The notes under the pieces were generated by a model. It was not told the origin of the DNA and made no database searches. It was given only the letters and a program-made list of their open reading frames with translations. Made by a program: the position numbers and the translations under genes. From an uncultured Bacteroides sp. (GTDB lineage Bacteria; Bacteroidota; Bacteroidia; Bacteroidales; Bacteroidaceae), in assembly GCA_900546645.1 (NCBI GenBank), contig URDR01000021.1, positions 1 through 39,025 on the forward strand: DNA of 39,025 nucleotides, read 5' to 3'. Positions within the stretch are counted from its first letter, which is position 1. Every line of letters begins with the position of its first letter. Shown here in pieces: positions 1 through 7,371 of the stretch.

Positions 1-1
1 T

Positions 2-1427
2 TCTGTGACATACAGAACTAAAAGCTATATTTTTTTACTTGCGAAACTTAAATAAATTTACCTACCGCGTAAAAAACGGTTACGATACCACTGCTGTACG
101 CCAGAACGGAGATGTCAATGCTGTTCGTATCGAAGGGGGATTATTCGGAAAGTTCAAGGGGGGCTATTGGCGGATGAAGGGTTATTTCTATCGGTCGGAA
201 CGGGGGTATCCGGGAGCCATCGTGCGCAATAAGTTCACCCACGAGGACCGTCAATGGGATACCAATACCTTCTTTCAAGGGTCGATGAAAAAAGATTTTT
301 CTCCTTGCTACAGCTTGCTGCTCAACGTAAAGTATGCTTATGATTACCTGCACTACCTCGCCGACCCCAACCGGGATGAGTCGCTGATGTATACTAATAA
401 TCATTATTATCAGCATGAGGTTTACACGTCAACCGCCAACCGGATTACACTGTTCCCTTGGTGGAGCTTGAATTTCTCAGCCGACTACCAGTTTAACCTG
501 CTTAATGCCGACCTCAAAGATTTTGCTTATCCGCGCCGGCATAGTTTTCTTTTTGCCGGAGCTACCGCTTTCGACTTCCATAAACTGAAAATGCAGGCGA
601 GTCTGTTGAGTACGGTGGTTCACGATGAAGTCACCCAGATTAACAGCCAAGCAGCTGGCAATAAAGTGGAGTGGACTCCCACCGCCATCCTCTCCTACCG
701 TCCGTTTGCTCCTATCGACTTTAATCTGCGTGCTTTCTATAAGCGTATCTTCCGTATGCCCACGCTGAACGATTTGTATTATACTTTCATAGGCAATACC
801 GATTTGGAACCGGAATATACCAACCAGTATAATATCGGATTTACTTACAGCAAAGACTTTACTCACACGTGGCTCAAACGAATAGAGATACAAACCGACT
901 TTTATTATAACGAAGTAGAAAATAAAATCATTGCTACCCCCACTTCCAACTTTTTCCGCTGGACGATGATTAACCTCGGCAAAGTAGAAATACGGGGCGT
1001 TGATGTAGCCGTACAGACCGAATGGCAACTTGGCAGAGAATTGTTTCTCAACGGAAGAGTCAACTATACGTACCAAAAAGCACAAGACTTCACCAACCCG
1101 GAAGATGAGTTCTACGGCGGACAAATCCCCTATATCCCTTGGCACAGCGGTTCGGCTAACCTCAATGCTTCTTTCCGGCGATGGGAAGCGAATTACAGCT
1201 TTATCTATACCGGCGAACGGTATTCCTCATCTGCCAATATTCCGGTAAACTATCAGCTACCGTGGTACACCAGCGACTGCTCGATAGCTTACCGGCATCC
1301 ACTGAGAAAAGGAAACCTAAAAGCGACTCTTGAAGTGAATAATCTACTGAACCAGCAATATGAAGTTGTGGCATGCTACCCCATGCCGGGCATCAACTTC
1401 AGGGCTATAATAAAATACAGCTTTTAA
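2..1427 (+). CDS. BtuB-like TonB-dependent outer-membrane receptor, 3' part, apparent frameshift near start
   Basis: This is the C-terminal part of a TonB-dependent receptor; about 460 residues lie in one frame from base 39 to the stop at 1425-1427. Seen: alternating aromatic beta-strand segments throughout, a typical late-barrel stretch (LKATLEVNNLLNQQYEVV) and a C-terminal Phe (IIKYSF). The frame cannot extend upstream because TGA lies in frame at 6-8. Bases 2-38 in another frame read SVTYRTKSYIF, which resembles the end of a plug or first barrel strand. Removing one T from the T7 run at 30-36 joins the two frames smoothly. The next gene starts 4 nt after the stop and encodes a BtuG-like lipoprotein, so I infer corrinoid uptake (BtuB type). 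The 5' end is outside the window. A TTG start at 39 is formally possible but would leave a barrel without a plug. The family call is good, the substrate is inferred, and intactness is uncertain. Confidence 0.75.
30..36 (+). other. T7 homopolymer at the receptor frame junction
   Basis: Seven consecutive T separate two open frames of the receptor gene: the upstream frame (from base 2) stops at 53-55, and the downstream frame is closed upstream by TGA at 6-8. A one-base change in this run would restore a continuous frame. This may be a sequencing indel, a fixed pseudogene lesion or slippage-based variation. Confidence 0.6.
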
Positions 1428-1430
1428 AAA

Positions 1431-2588
1431 ATGAAACGAAGAATTACTGATTGGCTTTTCGTACTGACCGCCCTGCTTGTCTTTACTTCGTGCAGAGGCG
1501 AACTTCCTTACCTGCGTTCCGAAGGTGAGCTAACCGACCCTTCGCCAGGAAAGTCTAAACACATTAAAGGAATGTATCTACTCAATGAAGGAAACATGGG
1601 AAGCAACAAATGCACCATCGACTTCTATGACTATACCACCGGAGAATACTTCCGAAATATTTATCCGGAACAGAACCCCGACATTGTAAAAGAGCTGGGC
1701 GATGTGGGAAACGATATTCAAATATACGGCGACAAACTTTTTGCTGTGGTAAACTGCTCACACTTTGTGGAGGTCATGGACTTGAAGACTGCCCGCCATA
1801 TAGGGAGCGTCAACATCACGAACTGCCGCTATATCCAGTTTCATGAGGGGAAAGCCTATGTAAGTTCTTATGCTGGCCCGGTACAGATTGCCCCCAATGC
1901 CCGACCGGGAAAGATTGTAGAATTTGATGTGGAAACCCTTCAGATAGAGCGGGAAGTGGTAGTGGGATACCAGCCCGAGGAAATGGTGATTACTGACGGA
2001 AAACTTTATGTAGCCAATTCCGGCGGTTACCGTTTCCCGAACTATGACCGCACCGTTTCAGTAGTTGACCTGAATTCCTTTCAAGTGGTCCATACCATTG
2101 ATGTTGCCATTAACCTGCACCGCATGGAACTCGACCGCCAAGGGCGAATCTATGTCAGTTCACGAGGCGATTATGCAGGAAAAGGTTCTGACGTATTTGT
2201 CATCGACTCCAAAACCGAAGAAGTCATCGGCAACTTAGGCATTGCAGCCAGCGAAATGTGTATAAGCGGTGATTCCATTTATATGATTAGTACGGAATGG
2301 AGCAATCAAACCAGCTCGAATACCATTTCGTATACGCTTTATGATGTTAACCGTCAGCAAATCGTATCACGGAACTTCATTACAGACGGAACCGATAAAG
2401 AGATTCAGCTTCCGTACGGGGTGGCTGTCAACCCGGAAAACAAAGAATTCTTCATCTGCGATGCAACGAATTACGTAAGCCCAGGGTATCTCTACTGTTT
2501 CACTCCGGAAGGAAAGAAAAAGTGGAAGATACGTACCGGCGATATTCCGGCACACATGGCTTTCACCACGAAAGAAGTTGCTTTTTAA
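1431..2588 (+). CDS. BtuG-like beta-propeller surface lipoprotein (YncE/DUF5074-type)
   Basis: 385 residues. The signal peptide ends in a lipobox (LVFTSC, Cys21), so the protein is a lipoprotein. The mature part repeats blades of the form 'yvSNSG..tVSVVDLNSFQVVHTIDV', for example YVANSGGYRF followed by VSVVDLNSF near residues 195-215, typical of YncE/DUF5074 seven-bladed propellers. In Bacteroides thetaiotaomicron the BtuG lipoproteins are propellers of this kind that bind B12 very tightly and cap BtuB. Here the gene follows a TonB receptor with a 3-nt gap, the same order as btuB-btuG. I infer a surface corrinoid-binding protein working with that receptor. Other propellers in this superfamily bind other ligands, so the ligand is not proven. 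Confidence 0.75.
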   Translation: MKRRITDWLFVLTALLVFTSCRGELPYLRSEGELTDPSPGKSKHIKGMYLLNEGNMGSNKCTIDFYDYTTGEYFRNIYPEQNPDIVKELGDVGNDIQIYGDKLFAVVNCSHFVEVMDLKTARHIGSVNITNCRYIQFHEGKAYVSSYAGPVQIAPNARPGKIVEFDVETLQIEREVVVGYQPEEMVITDGKLYVANSGGYRFPNYDRTVSVVDLNSFQVVHTIDVAINLHRMELDRQGRIYVSSRGDYAGKGSDVFVIDSKTEEVIGNLGIAASEMCISGDSIYMISTEWSNQTSSNTISYTLYDVNRQQIVSRNFITDGTDKEIQLPYGVAVNPENKEFFICDATNYVSPGYLYCFTPEGKKKWKIRTGDIPAHMAFTTKEVAF

Positions 2589-2614
2589 AAACAAACTAAC
2601 TCAACCTATTTAAA

Positions 2615-3862
2615 ATGAAAAAAGAACTATTGTTATGCAGCTTGGCCGGTATCTTACTGACCGGCATCAGCGGATGTTCAGGCAACGAGCCTTGGAGTGA
2701 CTCTGCTTATACCCTTCAGAAAGAAGATATCAAAGTAGATTATCCAGAGGCAGGCTTTACAGCCAATGCCGGACAGGCTTTCCTGATTGAGGTAAAGAGT
2801 GTTTCTGATGAGAACGTTACGTATGCGTGGCTGATTGACGGAAAAGAAGTTGCTCAAACCAAATCTTTTACCCACACCTTTATGCAGGCCGGTACCTACC
2901 AGCTTACTTTGAAGGTTTCACAAGGTCAAACCAGCTTTGAGTTCTCCTATACCGTCAACGTGGGATATGCAGCATTACCGGAAACACCGAAAGATGCCAG
3001 TCCGTATATCACCAAGGTTTTGGAATACCGCCCGGCTCCCGGACAGTTTGTAAACACCATGCCTCAGTATAAAGAAGGAGATACGCAGGCTACAATGAAC
3101 GAAAAAGCACTGAACGCCATCGGAAACAACACAAGAAGAATGATTACCTTAGGGGGCTATGGAGGTTATGTTACCGTGGGCTTCGACCACACAATACGCA
3201 ATGCCAAAGATGCCAACGATTTCCTCGTATTAGGAAATGCTTTTGAAAACAGCAGTGAACCGGGAATCATTCAAGTGGCTTACGACGTCAACCAAAACGG
3301 ACAGCCCGATGAAGAAGAATGGTTTGAAATAGCCGGAAGTGCACATCATGCCCCGAAACACGAACTTTGGTATGAACAAGCCAAGCAGGCTGGAAATATC
3401 GTAGAGACTTATCTTGACTATTCCATTACCTATAAAAAACCTGCTAAAGAACCTACGACCAATGAAGAAAAGGAAAACTATATCTTCTGGGAGGACAATA
3501 AAGGGCATAAAGGATATAAGGTAATGAACCAGTTCCACCCACAGCCTTATTACCCACAGTGGATTGAAGAAGAGCAACTGGTATTTACCGGTACGTGTCT
3601 GCCACAAAACGGCATCAACCAAGGTACAGACAAAAACTTTGTACTTCCGTCATTTACATACGGCTATGCCGACAATTATCCCAACGACGCTGCAGAAGCG
3701 GGCATCGACATCGACTGGGCAGTCGACAAAAACGGAAAGCCTGCCAACCTACCGGGAGTGGACTTCATTAAAATCTATACCGGAGTGAACCAAGAGAACG
3801 GTTGGTTAGGAGAAAACTCTACCGAAGTATGCGGAGTAACCGATTTAAACTTAACTAAATAA
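2615..3862 (+). CDS. PKD-domain cell-surface lipoprotein of the corrinoid-type operon
   Basis: 415 residues. The signal peptide ends at LTGISGC (Cys21, lipobox). Residues about 35-118 form an immunoglobulin-like PKD domain, visible as VTYAWLIDGKEVAQTKSF followed by AGTYQLTLKVSQG. The remaining 290 residues are a globular domain with GGYGGYVTVGFDH, DFLVLGNAF and a Ca-like DVNQNGQPDEEEW loop, and a C-terminal stretch ending VCGVTDLNL. I recognise this arrangement from cell-surface proteins encoded beside BtuB/BtuG-type loci, but cannot assign a molecular function. It lies 26 nt after the propeller gene and 22 nt before the next lipoprotein gene, so all are probably one transcript. An additional cobamide-binding lipoprotein (BtuH-like role) is a reasonable hypothesis, not something visible in the sequence. 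Confidence 0.7.
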   Translation: MKKELLLCSLAGILLTGISGCSGNEPWSDSAYTLQKEDIKVDYPEAGFTANAGQAFLIEVKSVSDENVTYAWLIDGKEVAQTKSFTHTFMQAGTYQLTLKVSQGQTSFEFSYTVNVGYAALPETPKDASPYITKVLEYRPAPGQFVNTMPQYKEGDTQATMNEKALNAIGNNTRRMITLGGYGGYVTVGFDHTIRNAKDANDFLVLGNAFENSSEPGIIQVAYDVNQNGQPDEEEWFEIAGSAHHAPKHELWYEQAKQAGNIVETYLDYSITYKKPAKEPTTNEEKENYIFWEDNKGHKGYKVMNQFHPQPYYPQWIEEEQLVFTGTCLPQNGINQGTDKNFVLPSFTYGYADNYPNDAAEAGIDIDWAVDKNGKPANLPGVDFIKIYTGVNQENGWLGENSTEVCGVTDLNLTK

Positions 3863-3884
3863 CAACTATTTTTAATTTACACGT

Positions 3885-5858
3885 ATGAAAAAGCGTATCT
3901 TATTCGCAGCCTTTGCCGCCTGCCTACTGGCCGGATGCGACAACGACGATCTGGAAAAAAGAGTAGACAGTCTGGAAAACCGACTGGAAATTGTAGAAAA
4001 GACTCTGACTGAAATCAACTCCGGCATTTCTTCCTTGCAATCCATCGTAGAGGCTTTGCAGAACGGAAAGTCGGTTTCGAATGTAGAAGAAACCGCTACG
4101 GGCTACGTCATTACTTTTAGCGACGGGTCAAATATCACCTTAAAACATGGACAGGATGGAGCAAACGGACAGAACGCTACTGCCCCAGTTATCGGTATGG
4201 CTGAATCTGAAGGAGCTTATTACTGGACCGTTACCATCGACGGTGAAACCCAATTCATGGAAAACAACGGAAAGAAAGTTCCCGTTACAGGTAATACCCC
4301 GAAAATGGGCGTGGATGAAAACGGATTCTGGACGGTAGATACCGGAAACGGACCGGAACAGGTGAAAGATGAAGAAGGTAACCCGATTCCAGCCCGTGCC
4401 GGAGCAACAGGCTCATTTATCAGCGATGTGGTTTATACAGATAAAAATATTACATTCATCTTCTCAGACGGTACAGAAATTACAATGCCTGTTGAATTTA
4501 CCGTTAAGGCCGATGATAAAGCGCAGCCAAAGGTAGAAGCTAAAGGCTTTTATATCGTCAATGAAGGATGGTTTCCACACGATAAAGGAAGCGTGAACTA
4601 CTTTGAAAAGAACGGAACTTCTTACACCCCGCATTACCGCGCATTTAAGGCAGCCAACCCTGATACCGAGTTAGGCAATACCACTTGTTACGGAGCTATC
4701 TGGGGAGATAATTTCTATCTGATTTCCAAGCAAGATAACCGTCTGGTCATTGCCGATGCCCAAAACCTCAAGTCAAAAAAAGTAATAACCGACTTAGGCG
4801 GAGACGGACGCTCATTTGTTGGAATCGATGAAAAGAAAGCCTATATAGGCTACAATGGAGGTATTAAAACGTTCAATATCGAAAACCTTACCTTGGGCGA
4901 AGCCATTGCAGGAGTAAGCGGTGAAATAGGCAATATGTGTTACGCTTACGGAAAAGTCTTTGCGGTTTCCGATGAGAATTTATACATCATCGATGCAAAA
5001 ACTGATAAGGTAGAAAAGACTGTAACAGGTTCTTATGATACATACAAAAGCGTTGTTACCGCCAAAGACGGTAGCGTATGGGTCGCTGCAGCCGACAAGT
5101 TCATTGTCTATAATCCGAACGACTTAGAAAATACGAAAGAAATTGCTTATCCAGTCGATGCTGCCGTTTCAAGTTCATGGGGTTCCTGGAATCCGGGCGG
5201 TTTGTGTGCCTCTACACAGACAAACACGCTGTACTGGACTACCGGAACAAGTTCATGGAGTCTGAATGCTGTATGCAAATACGATATTGATGCTTCCAAC
5301 GCAAATTCTTCTTTCTATACCTTGCCTAACGACGATGCTGGACAGAAGCGCGTACTCTATGGAGCAGGCTTGCGCGTAGACCCACTTTCCGATAATTTAG
5401 TCTTGCAGTCACGCCGCGACGGATGGGGAGGAGACAGCTATGCCTACAACTGGCTCTTCCTGTTGAGCAACACCGGAAGTTTGAACACTTCTTTTGTTGT
5501 AGCAGACGACAAAGAGCCAACCGCCGGCAACGGATATTACTGGTTCCCCTCTATGCCAGTATTTGAAGATGCAAACAAGCCACAGATTCTACTGAATCAG
5601 GTTATGATGGGCACAAACAAAAAAGTAGAAATCGACCTCTCTACCAAGGTGGTGGATTATGACAATATCTTTGCTACGATGGCTACTCAGGCAGAACTTC
5701 TTGACAAGAAAGGCCAGGCAAAGGTTTCTATCACTGGAAATAAACTGGTTATCGAATCGCTGACTCAAGAAGGCAACTTCAAACTGAAGCTGACTGTAGT
5801 TTCCAATGGAGTAAAAGTGGAAAAAGAAATCGAGCTGGTCATTGCCAATGAAAAATGA
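3885..5858 (+). CDS. Lipoprotein with N-terminal coiled coil (DUF4988-like) and beta-propeller
   Basis: 657 residues. The lipobox is LLAGC (Cys18), followed at once by DNDDLE, an acidic stretch of the kind that directs Bacteroidetes lipoproteins to the cell surface. Residues about 22-60 form a heptad coiled coil (LEKRVDSLENRLEIVEKTL). Then come beta-rich repeats (GYVITFSDGSNITLKHGQDG, later FIFSDGTEITMP) like the DUF4988 stalk. From about residue 220 a propeller begins (GFYIVNEGWFPHDKGSVNYF) with blades such as NLYIIDAKTDKVEKTV. An Ig-like domain closes the protein. It is a second propeller in the operon, here held out on a stalk. The likely job is ligand capture for the upstream receptor; the ligand is inferred from the neighbours only. 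Confidence 0.7.
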   Translation: MKKRILFAAFAACLLAGCDNDDLEKRVDSLENRLEIVEKTLTEINSGISSLQSIVEALQNGKSVSNVEETATGYVITFSDGSNITLKHGQDGANGQNATAPVIGMAESEGAYYWTVTIDGETQFMENNGKKVPVTGNTPKMGVDENGFWTVDTGNGPEQVKDEEGNPIPARAGATGSFISDVVYTDKNITFIFSDGTEITMPVEFTVKADDKAQPKVEAKGFYIVNEGWFPHDKGSVNYFEKNGTSYTPHYRAFKAANPDTELGNTTCYGAIWGDNFYLISKQDNRLVIADAQNLKSKKVITDLGGDGRSFVGIDEKKAYIGYNGGIKTFNIENLTLGEAIAGVSGEIGNMCYAYGKVFAVSDENLYIIDAKTDKVEKTVTGSYDTYKSVVTAKDGSVWVAAADKFIVYNPNDLENTKEIAYPVDAAVSSSWGSWNPGGLCASTQTNTLYWTTGTSSWSLNAVCKYDIDASNANSSFYTLPNDDAGQKRVLYGAGLRVDPLSDNLVLQSRRDGWGGDSYAYNWLFLLSNTGSLNTSFVVADDKEPTAGNGYYWFPSMPVFEDANKPQILLNQVMMGTNKKVEIDLSTKVVDYDNIFATMATQAELLDKKGQAKVSITGNKLVIESLTQEGNFKLKLTVVSNGVKVEKEIELVIANEK

Positions 5859-5886
5859 AATAATCTGATGCTTAACTAAACTGTTT

Positions 5887-5928
5887 CGCCTCGCAACTGC
5901 CCGCATGGGTGCTGCGAGGCGTTTTTTT
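5887..5928 (+). terminator. Intrinsic terminator of the receptor/lipoprotein operon
   Basis: CGCCTCGCA (5887-5895) pairs perfectly with TGCGAGGCG (5913-5921) and is followed by seven T (5922-5928). It lies 29 nt after the last stop codon of the operon. Confidence 0.9.
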
Positions 5929-6030
5929 GATGCATTCCTCCAGCCCTACGACTTCTAAAAGAACAAATCTCCCTATCGTATTCTTCCCGTTTTCTGCATC
6001 TAAATGTTGTTTCTTCTATAAGAAAACTCA

Positions 6031-6107
6031 AAACCACAGTGTGATTTGTACAGTTCACACTGTGGTTTATATAATTCACAGTGTGACTTGTAAAAATCAC
6101 ACTGTGA
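6031..6107. repeat. Four CACAGTGTG-type sites at 21-bp spacing, forming two perfect hairpins
   Basis: Sites start at 6034, 6055, 6076 and 6097, exactly 21 bp apart, alternating between CACAGTGTG and its complement CACACTGTG. Sites 1 and 2 form a perfect 14-bp inverted repeat (6031-6044 with 6055-6068, 10-nt loop). Sites 3 and 4 form a perfect 11-bp inverted repeat (6076-6086 with 6097-6107, 10-nt loop). Each core, TCACA-N-TGTGA, is also a short palindrome by itself. The 21-bp period equals two helical turns, so bound proteins would sit on one face. It could be an operator array, a paired hairpin element between convergent genes, or a small repeat expansion. Confidence 0.85.
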
Positions 6108-6167
6108 TGTTGACTTCTCATCAGCCTCATCTTGTTTTTTCCCAACAAGCATTCCGGTTTCCTTCCG

Positions 6168-7337
6168 TCAATTCCCGGCTTTTCCCCTAAACCAACGGTC
6201 AACTATCAAAGCCAAAGCTCCATCGCCCGTCACATTACAAGCCGTACCGAAGCTATCCATCGCAATATAAAGAGCAATCATCAGCGCCTGGTCGTTCTCG
6301 TTAAATCCAAGCATTGAAGAAAGAATACCCAAGGAAGCCATAATTGCCCCACCGGGAACTCCCGGAGCCGCCACCATCGTAACTCCCAACATACAGATAA
6401 AGCCGGCAAACATCGAAAAATCATACGGCATATGCTGCATCATCATCAGTGCAAGTGCACATGCCACAATCTTCAAAGTACTCCCCGACAAATGAATCGT
6501 GGCACATAAAGGAATAACAAACCCTGCAATACCATCACTCACCCCGTTAAGCAAAGTTTGCTTTAATGTGACAGGAATAGTTGCCGCCGAAGATTGAGTT
6601 CCCAACGCAGTAAAATAAGCCGGAAGCATACGCCCTAATAACCGGAAAGGGTTCTTCCGAACCACAGCTCCCGCCACAACATACTGGAGAACCAGCAAAA
6701 AAATGTGGAGTACAAAGATTATACCTATAATCTTGACAAAAACGGTTAACACATGAAATACCTGTCCGGAATGAGTCATATTAAAAAAGATTCCGAATAT
6801 ATAAACAGGAAGCAAGGGAAGAATAACGGCCTGAATCGTACGGACAATAATAGCTTTAAAGTCATTGCAAACATTTTTCAGATAGGCAGTATCCAGATAG
6901 GCGATTCCTAAACCAACCGTAAACGACATCACCAGTGCAGTCATCACATTCAGGGGCTCAGGAATAGTCACGGTAAAAAACGGACTGACTCCCTTCGCTT
7001 CACTGATTTCAGCAAGTGGAATATCATGTGTAATAATAGAAGGGAAGAAAGCTTCGCCTACCCCGTAAGAAAGAAAACCTGAAAACAGCGTTGCTCCATA
7101 AGCCAACAAAGCGGTTACTGCCAACATCTTTCCGGCTCCTTTACCTATATCGGCAATGGCTGGGGTAACTAATCCGACTATAATCAGCGGAATGATAAAA
7201 TTAAGGAACTGACTGAACAACCCGTTGAAGGTGACAAAAAGGCGTACCGGGAAAGCTGGTGAAACCATTCCGGCAAAAATACCTAAAACTATCGCAATAA
7301 GAATGCGAGGAAGAAGTCCTAACTTCATTGTTTTCAT
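6168..7337 (-). CDS. Sodium/proton:dicarboxylate (glutamate-aspartate type) symporter, DAACS family
   Basis: 389 residues with about eight hydrophobic segments and no signal peptide, an inner-membrane secondary transporter of the DAACS (GltP/DctA) family. Diagnostic stretches are GTQSSAATIP (serine-rich hairpin HP1, near residue 248), APGVPGGAIMA (HP2) and DSFGTACNVTGDG (conserved ion and substrate site in the last transmembrane helix). The family imports acidic amino acids or C4-dicarboxylates with Na+ or H+; which one cannot be read here. The gene begins 34 nt after the mutS stop on the same strand, so it may be co-transcribed with mutS. The C-terminus is short but the core is complete. Confidence 0.85.
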   Translation of the reverse strand: MKTMKLGLLPRILIAIVLGIFAGMVSPAFPVRLFVTFNGLFSQFLNFIIPLIIVGLVTPAIADIGKGAGKMLAVTALLAYGATLFSGFLSYGVGEAFFPSIITHDIPLAEISEAKGVSPFFTVTIPEPLNVMTALVMSFTVGLGIAYLDTAYLKNVCNDFKAIIVRTIQAVILPLLPVYIFGIFFNMTHSGQVFHVLTVFVKIIGIIFVLHIFLLVLQYVVAGAVVRKNPFRLLGRMLPAYFTALGTQSSAATIPVTLKQTLLNGVSDGIAGFVIPLCATIHLSGSTLKIVACALALMMMQHMPYDFSMFAGFICMLGVTMVAAPGVPGGAIMASLGILSSMLGFNENDQALMIALYIAMDSFGTACNVTGDGALALIVDRWFRGKAGN

Positions 7338-7371
7338 AGGGCTTTCGTTTTTAAGTTTATGATTTATAAGT

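Larger units (their letters stand above)
5859..6167. other. Intergenic spacer between convergent genes
   Basis: This spacer holds the operon terminator (5887-5928) and the phased palindrome array (6031-6107). Both strands are open for about 90-100 codons, but the reading frames are low-complexity translations of the array and I see no credible gene. Confidence 0.7.

Noticed and set aside
477..1145. 222-codon minus-strand frame inside the receptor gene
   Set aside because: It is a shadow of the plus-strand beta-barrel coding sequence with no family features.
6031..6107. CRISPR-like array
   Set aside because: Units are 21 bp with cores of about 10 bp that alternate in orientation, and there are no spacers or cas genes.
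5909..6190. Open reading frames on both strands over the palindrome array, with heptad repeats of HTV/HSV type
   Set aside because: The 7-residue period is just the 21-bp DNA repeat translated; frames are low complexity on both strands and lack a promoter or family match.
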